Shown piece after piece: positions 32,134-41,450 of a stretch of DNA of 59,921 nucleotides. A program made the position numbers and the translations under genes. The stretch spans positions 1 to 59,921 of the forward strand of contig JAZDEY010000042.1 of NCBI GenBank assembly GCA_043808325.1, read 5' to 3'. Below the pieces are notes generated by a model that saw only the letters and a list, made by a program, of their open reading frames with translations, was not told where the DNA came from and made no database searches. Source of the DNA: JAZDEY01 sp043808325 [NCBI: Candidatus Eiseniibacteriota bacterium] (GTDB lineage: Bacteria; Arandabacterota; Arandabacteria; Arandabacterales). Every line of letters starts with the position of its first letter. The first letter of the stretch is position 1.

Positions 32134-33833
32134 TTGATGCGGTAGCGATTGGTCAAGGGCATTCGCCGATCCTTGCCGAACGCCTTGGGCGTGAGCCGGA
32201 TGCCCGGTGGGCCCTGCCGTCGCTTGTATTCGTTACCGTCGACCATGCGGGCCACTTTCCTCACGAGCGCCCGGCTGTAACCCGCGGCAACGATCTCATC
32301 GACGCCCATGTCGTTGACCACGTACATATCGAGCACCGGATCGAGGACCGCGTAAGGCGGGAGGGTATCTTCATCCTTCTGATCGAATCGGAGCTCAGCC
32401 GACGGCGGCTTGGTGAACACCGCCTGGGGAATCACGGGTTTGCCCTTGGTGTTTCGGTAAGCCGCGAGCTCATAGACCAGAGTCTTGGGCACGTCCTTGA
32501 GGATCGCGAAACCACCGGCCATATCTCCATAGAGGGTGCAATATCCGGTGGCCAGCTCGCTCTTGTTCCCGGTGGAGAGAACCAGCCAGCCGAACTTGTT
32601 GGATAGCGCCATCAAGATGTTGCCCCGGATCCTCGCCTGGATGTTCTCCTCGGTTACGTCGCGAGGGACTCCCCTGAAGACTCCGCCGAGTGTGCGCAAG
32701 TAAGCCTTGAAGGCATTTTCAATCTTGATCCTGACCAGGCTGATGCCGAGGTTCCTGGCGAGTTTCTCGGCATCGGTGATGCTCCCGCGCGAAGAGAAGC
32801 GGGACGGCATCGACACCCCGATCACGCCATCTCGTCCGAGGGCATCGGCGGCGACTACCGCCACAAGGGCCGAATCTATACCTCCGCTCAGGCCGATCAC
32901 AACCTTGTTGAATCCGTTCTTCCTTACATAGTCATGGGTCCCCGTGATTATGGCCGTGTAGATCTCCTCGAGGTGCTCCATCGGCTCCGCGACGCGCGAA
33001 GAGGCGGCCTTCTTGCGCGGGTGGGGAGTGGTCTTGATGTCGAAGGTTTCCACGGGGACAGCGGAGCTCCCCGGCCGGCGCACCGGTCTTGACGCCGTCC
33101 TTGCCCGCCGGTAGTCGATATCCGCAATGATAAGATCCTCTCGGAACTGTCCCGCTCGGGCAATCACGTTGCCGCTGGGATCGATCACCACGCTATTGCC
33201 GTCAAAAACAAGCTCGTCTTGTCCGCCGACCAGATTCACATAGACGATGAACGCGTTGTTGGCGAGAGCCCTCTCCCTAAACATCTCCTCCCTCTCACCA
33301 CCCTTGCCGGCGTGATACGGGGAAGATGAGATGTTGACCAACACCTGGGCCCCACCCTGGGCCGCTTGAGCTTCGGCGACATCTTCGAACCACAGATCCT
33401 CGCATATGCTGAGCCCAATCCGTGCGTCCCCCATCTTGACGATGCAAGCCTTGCCGCCGGGGGTAAAGTAGCGCTTCTCGTCGAAGACGCCGTAGTTCGG
33501 CAAGTGGATCTTGGTCGCGACCGGGGAGACTTGCCCATTGACGATCACTGCCGCGGCGTTGCGCACACCGTCCGACAGGTACGGAAAGCCGACGATCGCG
33601 CTGATACCCCGGACGCGAGGAGCGATTGCCTCAAGGCTCTTGCGGCAGTCGTCGAGGAACTCTCGCCTGAGGAGCAGATCCTCAGGCGGATAACCCGATA
33701 TGGCCAGCTCGGGAAATGCCACGATATCCGCGTCTGCCTTTCTTGCTTTCCCAATCCAGCTAAGTATCTTCCTCTGGTTGCCTTTGATATCTCCTACGGT
33801 GAAGTTGACCTGAGCAAGCGCCACCCTGAGCAT
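32130..33833 (-). CDS. nadE: Glutamine-hydrolysing NAD+ synthetase
   Basis: This makes NAD+ from nicotinate adenine dinucleotide, ATP and glutamine. The N-terminal nitrilase-type domain holds the Glu42 (PELAISGY), Lys108 (KIHLPNY) and Cys144 (SICEDLWF) triad. The C-terminal synthetase domain has the PP-loop SGGIDS at 316-321. At 567 residues the length is normal for the bacterial two-domain form. The start at 33833 follows AAGGAG by nine bases. An in-frame extension to 33908 exists but has no nitrilase homology. A linker of about 35 residues between the domains is rich in Arg, Pro and Lys. Confidence 0.95.
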   Translation of the reverse strand: MLRVALAQVNFTVGDIKGNQRKILSWIGKARKADADIVAFPELAISGYPPEDLLLRREFLDDCRKSLEAIAPRVRGISAIVGFPYLSDGVRNAAAVIVNGQVSPVATKIHLPNYGVFDEKRYFTPGGKACIVKMGDARIGLSICEDLWFEDVAEAQAAQGGAQVLVNISSSPYHAGKGGEREEMFRERALANNAFIVYVNLVGGQDELVFDGNSVVIDPSGNVIARAGQFREDLIIADIDYRRARTASRPVRRPGSSAVPVETFDIKTTPHPRKKAASSRVAEPMEHLEEIYTAIITGTHDYVRKNGFNKVVIGLSGGIDSALVAVVAADALGRDGVIGVSMPSRFSSRGSITDAEKLARNLGISLVRIKIENAFKAYLRTLGGVFRGVPRDVTEENIQARIRGNILMALSNKFGWLVLSTGNKSELATGYCTLYGDMAGGFAILKDVPKTLVYELAAYRNTKGKPVIPQAVFTKPPSAELRFDQKDEDTLPPYAVLDPVLDMYVVNDMGVDEIVAAGYSRALVRKVARMVDGNEYKRRQGPPGIRLTPKAFGKDRRMPLTNRYRIK

Positions 33834-33918
33834 TTCGTCGCTCCTTCGATCTTGATTGAAATCATAGGCCAAGGCGGCGGACCAGACAAGTCTTATTAGG
33901 TCCGTCATCAGGTTCCTC

Positions 33919-33947
33919 TTGAAATCGACGCGGTCACGGGGTAGGCT
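33919..33947 (+). promoter_or_regulatory. Putative promoter of the AI-2E family transporter gene
   Basis: TTGAAA at 33919-33924 and TAGGCT at 33942-33947 are 17 bases apart. The -10 box is weak. Confidence 0.4.
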
Positions 33948-34003
33948 TGACCCACGCTGCCAAGACCAGTCGGCACGCCTTCTACGGAGGGGATTGCGTA
34001 ACC

Positions 34004-35062
34004 ATGAGTAGACAGCACATTGCGGTTGCGATGTTCGCGGCCCTGATCCTGATCGCCCTTTATCTCTTTTTCAGGATCCTGAGGCCCTTCTTCGCGCCCC
34101 TGATCTGGGGTGCGGTGCTCGCCGGCGTTTTCTTTCCCTTGAACACCAAGCTGCACCGTCGTCTCAAGAGGAACAACCTACGGGCCTTCATCATGTGCGC
34201 CATAGTTGTCGCAGTCATAATCGTGCCGGCGGTCTTTCTCGCGATCGGACTTGTGAGCGAGATCACCGAAGTCTATCCCAAGTTCAAGGCCGCTACCGAG
34301 ACCGGCAAGTACGACTTCGTCTTCAGGCCGCAAACCTACGGCTGGAACGAGAAGATCAAGGGAATTCTCGGACGATATGGGGACACCTCGAATCTCGACG
34401 TCGAGTCTTTCATTCTCAACAATCTTGACCGCTTGACCAAGTTTCTCTTGAAGCAGGTGTCCAGCTTCCTCGCCAATTTCTCCATGGCGATTGTGACCTT
34501 TGTCTTCGCCGTGATCTCGATGTTCTATTTCTTCCGCGATGGAGACCGGCTGGTGAAGCGCGTGAGAGAACTGCTTCCCATGTCGGAGGATCTGAAATCC
34601 AACCTCACGGGCCGCATAAAGGAGGTCGTTCACGCAACCGTCTATGGGGGCGTCCTGGTAGCCGGCATACAAGGGATCGCGGGGGGGCTAATCTTCTGGA
34701 TAATGGGCATCCCCTCCCCGATTCTGTGGGGTGGAGCCATGGCGATTCTCGCCCTGGTGCCCCTGCTGGGGCCCTATCTCATCTACATTCCGGCTGCTGC
34801 GGTCCTGATCGTCTCAGGCAGCTGGGTCCGCGGGATAATCCTGCTTGCCCTCGGCATAGTGCTGGTGAGCCAAGCCGACAACATACTTAAGCCCATCATA
34901 ATCGGCAGGAGAACCAAGATTCACCAGCTGCTGCTCTTCTTCAGTATGCTCGGAGGCCTCAAGGCGTTCGGCCTGCTGGGCATTATCCTCGGGCCCGTGC
35001 TTGCCTCCATCATCCTCGCGCTCCTCGAGGTCTATAAGCCTCACGCCAAGAGCGAGGCATGA
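34004..35062 (+). CDS. AI-2E family transporter (PerM/UPF0118)
   Basis: The 352 residues include about eight membrane segments. The characteristic pattern is an N-terminal pair (FAALILIALYLFFRIL and LIWGAVLAGVFFPL), a central soluble part, and the conserved C-terminal half with FWIMGIPSPILWGGAMAILALVPLLGPYLIYIP and ILKPIIIGRRTKIHQLLLFFSMLGGL...GIILGPVL. Members move small molecules or ions; only a few are shown to export AI-2. The ATG at 34004 is chosen because it places the first span correctly; GGAGGGG is 13 bases upstream. Confidence 0.9.
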   Translation: MSRQHIAVAMFAALILIALYLFFRILRPFFAPLIWGAVLAGVFFPLNTKLHRRLKRNNLRAFIMCAIVVAVIIVPAVFLAIGLVSEITEVYPKFKAATETGKYDFVFRPQTYGWNEKIKGILGRYGDTSNLDVESFILNNLDRLTKFLLKQVSSFLANFSMAIVTFVFAVISMFYFFRDGDRLVKRVRELLPMSEDLKSNLTGRIKEVVHATVYGGVLVAGIQGIAGGLIFWIMGIPSPILWGGAMAILALVPLLGPYLIYIPAAAVLIVSGSWVRGIILLALGIVLVSQADNILKPIIIGRRTKIHQLLLFFSMLGGLKAFGLLGIILGPVLASIILALLEVYKPHAKSEA

Positions 35063-35097
35063 GGAAGCATCCGATTGCCGAGGCAGGCCGGCCGGGC

Positions 35098-36411
35098 TCA
35101 GAACCTATAATGGAGTCTGACAAGCGGAAGGGGCCGCTTGGCAGAGGCCAGAAGGCCCTGCGGGCACAACTCAAGATCCCATGAAGAACCCTCCCCGTGG
35201 GTTCTTGCACTCCCAGCGAGGGAATGGTAGGTCACCCAGAATCCCGCAGTCGCACCCAGAGCGCCGCTGGCCATGTAATCATCAGCCTGAGCAACGAAGG
35301 CCACCCCTAGCCCCACAAGGGCACCCGTGAATTCACCCACGTGGACAAGGACCCCCTGCCCGGTGGTGAAGTCCTTCCCCCTGACCAAGTAGTGGCCAAG
35401 GATCGCCCCCGCGACTCCACCTGCCATGGTCCCGCCAACGTCCGCTTTCGAGTCGGTGGCGATGATCTCGGCCGCAGACAGACAATCATATGATACGAGA
35501 TGTGTTACCGCCCTGAGGACATAGGCATCTCCTCGGGTGTAGTGCTGCCTCTGGGCCAGCATATGCCCCCCGAACAAGCCACCCCCGGTTGCAAGCAACA
35601 GTATTGCCGCCTCCCCGCGATCATTATCGATTTCGCTGAGGTACGCCGTGCCTAGCCCGATCCAATAGCCAAGATCTCCGATTACGCCTATCGCCTCAGC
35701 CGTGCCGGCACTCATATTCAATTGGTCTGCGACGATGAAACCTGCCGCGTACTCACCCAAGCTGGTGAACATGCTCGCAGTAGCCCAACCGTCGGAATCG
35801 AGATCTTCTCCCTTGATAAGTCTGCCGACGAAGATTCCGTGGATTATGCCCCGGCTTCCGCCGTAGAGGCTCAGCGTGGCCATACCATCGGTCACGGATC
35901 TATGGCGGGTCAAGAAAAATGGGCCGAAGAAGCCGGCCCCGCTGGTAAGCATGTAGGTTCCGACAACCCCCTCAGCGGTATTTACATCGAGCACCACCGG
36001 CACGACCCATCCATAGTATCCCAGGGAAAGAGCGGCGGTTCCGAGCAGGAACGCCGTGCGCCCACTCTGGTCCAGGGCTATATCCGGGGCTTTGGTCCTC
36101 ACGGCCTGCCCGACCCTGGCACGAAGCAGGCGTACCTCCTCCGCCGTCATGGGCAGGCTCACGCGCTGGACCTTGTCCGCAGGCTGGTAGGTGATCTCGA
36201 GCACGAATGACGTATCGGAGGCTTGGAAGAGCCGCGCAGATTGAAAGCCTTCATACTCCGGAAACAGGCCCAGTGTGGCCTCGGTTTTCTTGTCGATGAC
36301 GTTGAGCTTGCCCCTTTCGTCGATCGGAATCTGGGTCTCCTGAGCCACGCACAATGCCGCGGACAGTGCCAAGAACATGGCGAGCAGCGCGCTGAGGCAC
36401 GCGTTCCTCAT
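35098..36411 (-). CDS. Exported protein of unknown function, possibly outer-membrane
   Basis: The start at 36411 follows GAGGAGGG and gives a signal peptide (CLSALLAMFLALSAALCVA). Residues 25-110 are soluble and mixed. From about 120 the sequence consists of many glycine- and alanine-rich hydrophobic stretches (TAALSLGYYGW, MAGGVAGAILGHYLV, GALVGLGVAFVAQ). It ends in LVRLHYRF, a terminal Phe preceded by alternating residues, as in outer-membrane proteins. The repeated glycine segments look more helical than strand-like, so the topology is open. It lies 22 bases after the pullulanase gene in the same direction. I do not recognise a family. Confidence 0.55.
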   Translation of the reverse strand: MRNACLSALLAMFLALSAALCVAQETQIPIDERGKLNVIDKKTEATLGLFPEYEGFQSARLFQASDTSFVLEITYQPADKVQRVSLPMTAEEVRLLRARVGQAVRTKAPDIALDQSGRTAFLLGTAALSLGYYGWVVPVVLDVNTAEGVVGTYMLTSGAGFFGPFFLTRHRSVTDGMATLSLYGGSRGIIHGIFVGRLIKGEDLDSDGWATASMFTSLGEYAAGFIVADQLNMSAGTAEAIGVIGDLGYWIGLGTAYLSEIDNDRGEAAILLLATGGGLFGGHMLAQRQHYTRGDAYVLRAVTHLVSYDCLSAAEIIATDSKADVGGTMAGGVAGAILGHYLVRGKDFTTGQGVLVHVGEFTGALVGLGVAFVAQADDYMASGALGATAGFWVTYHSLAGSARTHGEGSSWDLELCPQGLLASAKRPLPLVRLHYRF

Positions 36412-36433
36412 GGTATCCCTCCTCTGCTGTCTC

Positions 36434-39334
36434 CTATCTATAAAGCACCATCGCGCTCGTGCGCGGGACCGGGACCTTCTTGCCGGTGATGCCGCTCGGC
36501 CCGGTCTTGGCCGGTACCGTACCGGCTTCATCGTCGTCGACGACGATCGTCCAACTGCCGTCAGGAATCGTAAAGGTTACTTCCATCGGATTGGGGTTCA
36601 GCAGTACCAGCACTTCATTCCAGGCGTCGCCCGAACTGCCTGCGGTCAGCCGGTAGCCGACGCACTTGGGCGGCACGGCGATTGCCAGGTGGTCATCGAA
36701 GAACTTGAGATTCGCCAGCACCTCTTCCTTGGTCTTCATGCGGAAGATAGGATGTGCTTTGCGGAGCGCGATCAGGCCCCTGTAATAGCCGAAGACATCG
36801 AAGTTGTCTTTCTTCCATTGCCACTGGATGGCATTGATCGAGTCGGGTTTGTTGTAGCTGTTGCTCTCGCCGTGCTTGGTCCGAAGCAGGTCCTGGCCGC
36901 CCTCCAGGAAGGGAATGCCCTGGGAGGTGAGCACCAGTACGGCGGCAAGCTTATCCATCTGCTTCCGGTCGAGGTCCGTCACGTTGCGATCGTTGCGCGT
37001 CGTGGCCGCAAGCCTGTCCCAAAGAGTATGATTGTCGTGGCTTGCGACGTAGTTTATCGCCTCGAGGGGACTGTCGGTGAAATCGTTGATGCTACCCTCG
37101 ATGCCCCGCTTGATCTTATCGACATTGATGCCTGCCTGGACATAGCCCTTGTTGAGATCAAAGACCCCGCCTTTGACCGCGTCCCTGAAGTTGTCTCCGA
37201 ATACCGCAAAGCCCTTGCCTCGCTGCGAGCCCTTGGTGAGCTGAGTTATGGGCGTGTCCCCGCCGGCCCACGGCTCACCGTAGATGATGACGTCAGGCTT
37301 CATGGCTTTGAGCTCGCGAACGATCGTGGTTGCGGTCTCAAGGTCCATCAGTCCCATAAGGTCGAACCTGAAGCCGTCGATCCCGTAATCCCTGACCCAG
37401 TATTTCAACGATTCCAGCATGAACTTCCGCATCATGGGCGCTTCGGAGCGGGTCTCGTTGCCGGTGCCCGATCCATTCCAGTAAGTGCCGTCATCCTTGA
37501 GCCGGTAGTAGTATCCCGGGACAAGACCCTCAAAGCTGAATACCTTCTTGGGTCTGTATTCGGCGGTGTGGTTATAGACCACATCCATCACGACCTTGAT
37601 CCCCTTCCGGTGAAGCACATCCACCAGACGCTTGAATTCCTCGATGCGGCTGGCATTGAACTTCTGCGCGGCGTACCAGCCGTCCGGCGAATCGAAGTGA
37701 ACCGGCATGTAGCCCCAGTTATAGATGTCCTTGGATTCATCGTTCTCGAAATCCTGGATCGGCATCAGGTGCACTACGTTGACGCCCAACTCCACCAAGT
37801 GATCGAGGCCGGTCTTGATCGTCGGGTCGGCCGGCATCGTGGTGCCGTCCTCGGTGAAGCCGAGGTACTTGCCGCGGTTCTTGATGCCGGAGGCTTCGTC
37901 AATAGTGAAGTCCCGCACGTGGAGCTCATAGATAATGGCCTGGCTCAAGTCGAAGATGGGGGATTCAGCGACCAAGGTCCTGTCGTCGATGACGATCGCC
38001 CGGCCGTCGTGCGCGGTATTGCATCTTGAATAGGGATCAATCACCAGCCGATCGGGCTCGAAGCGAGGATCAGAGCCGGAGGCTCTGAGGTTATAGTACC
38101 TGCCCAGAAGATCGCCTGTGGCCGTAGCCTGCCAGACACCGCCTCCTGAATACTGCATTTCCAGCTCGGTGCCGACTCCGCCGACCGGCCTGTCAAAGAG
38201 CACCACCGTCACCTTCGACGCCGTCGGGGCGAAGACCCGGAAAGTCGTGGCCTGCGGCGTATAGGTTGCTCCAAGGGGGTCGTTGGAGTAGAAAGCCGGC
38301 CCATCAAGAATGCCCCGGACGCTCAGGTTGGCTGGCTTAAAGCCCTTGACGGTTAGCGTATAGGCCCAGATGTTCTCGGCTCGCACATCGAGGTCTCGAT
38401 CGATCGCAAGGCCCACCAGATAGGTCGAACCCTTCCTGGGCGGCAGCTCTCTTACCTCTTTGACCTTGATCTCCTGGCCCCGGTCGTCGGTGATGAGGAA
38501 ATTGCTGGGCTTCAGAGAATCCGGTTTGAGTGGAGTTGAGAATGAGACGGTCACGGCCCGCGGGCCATCGACAAACGCGCCAACGACCCAGGGGGTGGTG
38601 TCGGGCTTCTTGGTGAAGAGGTCTTCGCGGCCGGAGACGATCCAGACTTCGGGACCCATGTAAGGCAACCAGGCTCGGTCGGGAGCATCCTTGGAGGCCC
38701 AGTCTCCAAACTTGGGGAGCAGCCCGATCTGACTGCCGTCGCCGTAGTTGGTCCTGTCCACCTTGAAGACCACCCCGTAGTCATCCCTGGCGGAAGAGTA
38801 AACCTCGCGGGAGTCCTGGTCGGTCTCGTCATTCCACGCCCAGAGCGTCCATCCCTGGTAATCGCCCTGGGGCCTGTAATAGTGCACGGTCAGAGTCGGT
38901 CCTGCTTGCTTTCCCATAAACTCCTCACTCGGCTTCTGCTTGAAAAGGTCCGGATAGCCCGAGAGAATCCAGACCTCATTGCCCATGTCCTCGGTCCAGA
39001 TCCTGTCGGGTGGGTCCTTGCTCACCCAATCCTGGAGCTTGGGCAGAAGTCCTATCTGTGCTGCACCTCCATAGTCCTTCTTTGCTGCGTGAAATATCAG
39101 GCCGAAGTCATCCTTACCCGTAGACTTTAGTTCCTTTGAGGTCTGGCCGTCGGGGGCATCCCAGGTCCAGAGAGTCCAGTTGGCATAGTCGGCGGCGTAG
39201 CGACCATAGTGGATTGTGAGGCTATCGCCGGGGGCATCGGCCGCGGCCGAATTGAGCCAGCTTGAAAGCACAATCAGGAGCCCGGCGGCAAGAGCAAGGC
39301 GTAGGTAAAGGGAATCGGTCCTTCGCGAATTCAT
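36434..39334 (-). CDS. pulA: Secreted type I pullulanase with two CBM41 domains
   Basis: The enzyme cleaves alpha-1,6 bonds of pullulan and branched glucans. The signal peptide (1-32) is followed by two tandem CBM41 starch-binding domains (TIHYGRY...WTLWTWDAPDG and TVHYYRP...WTLWAWND), an Ig-like spacer, a CBM48-like domain and a GH13 barrel. YNWGYMPVHFDSPDG is the pullulanase signature. The catalytic Asp lies in GFRFDLMGLMD, the Glu in YGEPW and the third Asp in SHDNHTLWD. The C-terminal beta domain is present. At 966 residues it is full length. Only the HFDSPDG wording differs from the common NVPEG. Confidence 0.93.
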   Translation of the reverse strand: MNSRRTDSLYLRLALAAGLLIVLSSWLNSAAADAPGDSLTIHYGRYAADYANWTLWTWDAPDGQTSKELKSTGKDDFGLIFHAAKKDYGGAAQIGLLPKLQDWVSKDPPDRIWTEDMGNEVWILSGYPDLFKQKPSEEFMGKQAGPTLTVHYYRPQGDYQGWTLWAWNDETDQDSREVYSSARDDYGVVFKVDRTNYGDGSQIGLLPKFGDWASKDAPDRAWLPYMGPEVWIVSGREDLFTKKPDTTPWVVGAFVDGPRAVTVSFSTPLKPDSLKPSNFLITDDRGQEIKVKEVRELPPRKGSTYLVGLAIDRDLDVRAENIWAYTLTVKGFKPANLSVRGILDGPAFYSNDPLGATYTPQATTFRVFAPTASKVTVVLFDRPVGGVGTELEMQYSGGGVWQATATGDLLGRYYNLRASGSDPRFEPDRLVIDPYSRCNTAHDGRAIVIDDRTLVAESPIFDLSQAIIYELHVRDFTIDEASGIKNRGKYLGFTEDGTTMPADPTIKTGLDHLVELGVNVVHLMPIQDFENDESKDIYNWGYMPVHFDSPDGWYAAQKFNASRIEEFKRLVDVLHRKGIKVVMDVVYNHTAEYRPKKVFSFEGLVPGYYYRLKDDGTYWNGSGTGNETRSEAPMMRKFMLESLKYWVRDYGIDGFRFDLMGLMDLETATTIVRELKAMKPDVIIYGEPWAGGDTPITQLTKGSQRGKGFAVFGDNFRDAVKGGVFDLNKGYVQAGINVDKIKRGIEGSINDFTDSPLEAINYVASHDNHTLWDRLAATTRNDRNVTDLDRKQMDKLAAVLVLTSQGIPFLEGGQDLLRTKHGESNSYNKPDSINAIQWQWKKDNFDVFGYYRGLIALRKAHPIFRMKTKEEVLANLKFFDDHLAIAVPPKCVGYRLTAGSSGDAWNEVLVLLNPNPMEVTFTIPDGSWTIVVDDDEAGTVPAKTGPSGITGKKVPVPRTSAMVLYR

Positions 39335-39455
39335 CTGCCCCTCCTTAGAAGCGCAGGGAACGCCAATCTATCTCGCATGTCTGGATCTCCGTATCGAGGA
39401 ATATAACCCCGGCCGGACAATCACTCAAGGTTTTTGAAGGCGGGCCAACACCCAT

Positions 39456-39484
39456 TTGACTTTGACGCGATTCTGAAATATCAT
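39456..39484 (+). promoter_or_regulatory. Promoter of the SHMT-like gene
   Basis: TTGACT at 39456-39461 and TATCAT at 39479-39484 are 17 bases apart, 56 bases before the start codon. Confidence 0.6.
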
Positions 39485-39540
39485 CGGAGTTTGCACACGA
39501 CGATCGAACATCCATAACGATCATAACGATGGAGGAAGCG

Positions 39541-40980
39541 ATGACCGATCTCAAGAGTAAGGTGGAGCACTTGCTGGCCAGGGCAACCCAGAATAATCTC
39601 TGGCGCCAGCGGCAGTGTTTTAACCTGATCCCATCCGAGACGACCCCGAGCCTGATTGTCAAGATGTGCGAAATATCCGATCCCGCCGGGCGCTACGCCG
39701 AACATCGTACGCTCAAGGGCAAGGAAATCTACTTCTACCAGGGCACCGACTTCATAAGGGACGTCGAGGAGGAACTCCGGGCCGCGATGCGCGAGTACTT
39801 CAACTGCAAAGAAGTCGAGGTGCGCACCATCAGCGGCCAGATGGCCAATGAGGTGGTCTTCAAGGCCATGACCAAACACATCAATACAGCCTCCCCGGGC
39901 CGGCTCGGCCGGATGCGTTTAGTGATGAACAACGACCTTACCAAAGGTGGGCACTTAAGCTCGCAGCCGATGGGTGCGCTCTTCAATTTCGTCGAGATCG
40001 ATCCGGAGACCGGCAAGGAGGCCGTGCTCAATTTTCCGGTGCGACCGGACAATCCATATAAGATCGATGTCCCCAAGATGGTGGACCTGATCAAGTCGCG
40101 CAGGCCCGATCTCCTGATTTTCGGTAAGAGCATGTTTATTTCCCGCGAGCCGGTGGCCGAGGCCTGCGAGGCGGCGCGCGATTTGAGCCCGAGGCCGGTG
40201 ATCATGTACGATATGGCACATACGCTCGGGCTCTACGGGACTTTTCAGCGGCCGCTCGAAGAAGGCGCCGACATCGTAACCGGTAGTACCCACAAGACTT
40301 TCTTCGGCCCGCAGCGAGGGGTGATCGCAAGCAACTTCGAGAAGGGCCATCATCTTAGGAAGCTTTGGACCGAGATCCGGGGCCGTGCCTTCCCCGGCTC
40401 CACAAGCAACCACCACCTGGGAACGCTCCTGGGACTTCTGGTTGCAACCTACGAGATGAATGCCTTCAAGGATGAATATCAGACTCAGGTGCGCAAGAAT
40501 GCCAAGGCTTTTGCCCGCGCCCTTAAGCACAGCGGACTCGATGTCGAGGGCGATCCCAATGAGGATTTCACCGAGACTCATCAGGTGATTGTGCGCGTAC
40601 GCAAGTACGGCATGGGTGAGGAAGTCGCCCGAAGGCTCGAAGACAATAACATCATCTGTAATTATCAGGCGCTGCCCGACGACGAGAGTTTCATCTCTTC
40701 AAGCGGTATCCGGACGGGCGTCCAGGAGATGACAAGATTCGGAATGACCGAGAAGGACTTTGAGCGGCTCGCGGCCCTGGTAGCAGATGTCGTGATCAGA
40801 CGACAGGACGTCAAGGCCAAGATAGCTGAGTATAGGCGGCAATTCCCCGAGATGCTCTACTGTCTTCCGCCCAGGGAAGCAAGCGAGATGGCTGCCCGAG
40901 TCTTGGAGTCCGCTCTGCCCACCAGCGACTATGCCCACAGGTTTGCGGAGAACCTGCTGGCAATTTCATCTGCAGGATAA
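39541..40980 (+). CDS. Serine hydroxymethyltransferase-like PLP enzyme
   Basis: The fold-type I PLP signatures of SHMT are present in order: NLIPSET with the catalytic Glu, TISGQMANEVVF, GGHLSSQPMG (His stacking on PLP), YDMAHTLGLYG (Asp to the pyridine N), STHKTFFGPQRG with the Schiff-base Lys, and SSGIRTGVQEMTRFGM with the substrate carboxylate Arg. However, the usual PGxRYYGG loop is missing, replaced by KGKEIYFYQGTDF, and the chain is 479 residues compared with about 420. It may act on another amino acid or be a dedicated serine/glycine or threonine-cleaving enzyme. The start at 39541 follows GGAGGAA; an upstream ATG at 39529 has no ribosome site. Confidence 0.8.
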   Translation: MTDLKSKVEHLLARATQNNLWRQRQCFNLIPSETTPSLIVKMCEISDPAGRYAEHRTLKGKEIYFYQGTDFIRDVEEELRAAMREYFNCKEVEVRTISGQMANEVVFKAMTKHINTASPGRLGRMRLVMNNDLTKGGHLSSQPMGALFNFVEIDPETGKEAVLNFPVRPDNPYKIDVPKMVDLIKSRRPDLLIFGKSMFISREPVAEACEAARDLSPRPVIMYDMAHTLGLYGTFQRPLEEGADIVTGSTHKTFFGPQRGVIASNFEKGHHLRKLWTEIRGRAFPGSTSNHHLGTLLGLLVATYEMNAFKDEYQTQVRKNAKAFARALKHSGLDVEGDPNEDFTETHQVIVRVRKYGMGEEVARRLEDNNIICNYQALPDDESFISSSGIRTGVQEMTRFGMTEKDFERLAALVADVVIRRQDVKAKIAEYRRQFPEMLYCLPPREASEMAARVLESALPTSDYAHRFAENLLAISSAG

Positions 40981-41018
40981 ATGGCGGGATGCCCGCTGTC
41001 CGAAAATGGGGTGTGTCC

Positions 41019-41219
41019 CTATTTAGGGGGCTCGCCCGGCTTCTCTTCCGGCTTCTTATCGGTAGCAGGCTTCTCTTCGGCCCCTTCGTGCATCCCCTTC
41101 CTAAAGTCACGGACGCCTGAGCCCAGCGAGCGCATCAGCTCAGGGATCCTTCTGCCGCCGAAGAGTATTAGAATCACGAGGACTATTAGCAGGATCTCCG
41201 TAGTTCCGATTCGTCCCAT
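41019..41219 (-). CDS. tatA: Sec-independent translocase protein TatA
   Basis: The 66 residues start with [29 protein letters not shown], the TatA membrane helix and hinge, followed by an amphipathic helix and a Lys/Glu/Pro-rich tail. TatA forms the pore for folded, twin-arginine-signalled proteins. No tatB or tatC is near. I saw no clear twin-arginine signal peptide on the secreted proteins of this window. Confidence 0.93.
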   Translation of the reverse strand: MGRIGTTEILLIVLVILILFGGRRIPELMRSLGSGVRDFRKGMHEGAEEKPATDKKPEEKPGEPPK

Positions 41220-41340
41220 AGGTTTCTAGTCTACCCCCTTAGAGCAACGCCGCGACCCGACCCGCCCTGACACAGTGGTTTACTCTACCCTATCGTGATA
41301 CTTCCCCGTCTCCAGGTCAATTGTTATTTTGCCATTCGTC

Positions 41341-41359
41341 GCGATTCTGCAAGAATCGC
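41341..41359. promoter_or_regulatory. Inverted repeat upstream of the surface-protein locus
   Basis: GCGATTCT-gca-AGAATCGC is a perfect 8-bp inverted repeat 92 bases before the first gene of the locus. It could be an operator. The rest of the gap (41220-41450) shows CTATG/CATAG at 41387-41403 and no gene. Confidence 0.4.
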
Positions 41360-41450
41360 TAAAGTGCGTCCTCGGTACGCCCGAAACTATGTCTTGAGCA
41401 TAGCGAGTCGTCGATGACTTGTCCGATTGGTGTGGCTTCGAGGGGACGCG

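Noticed and set aside
36377-38029. Plus-strand frame of 550 codons opposite pullulanase
   Set aside because: Antisense shadow of a well-supported GH13 gene.
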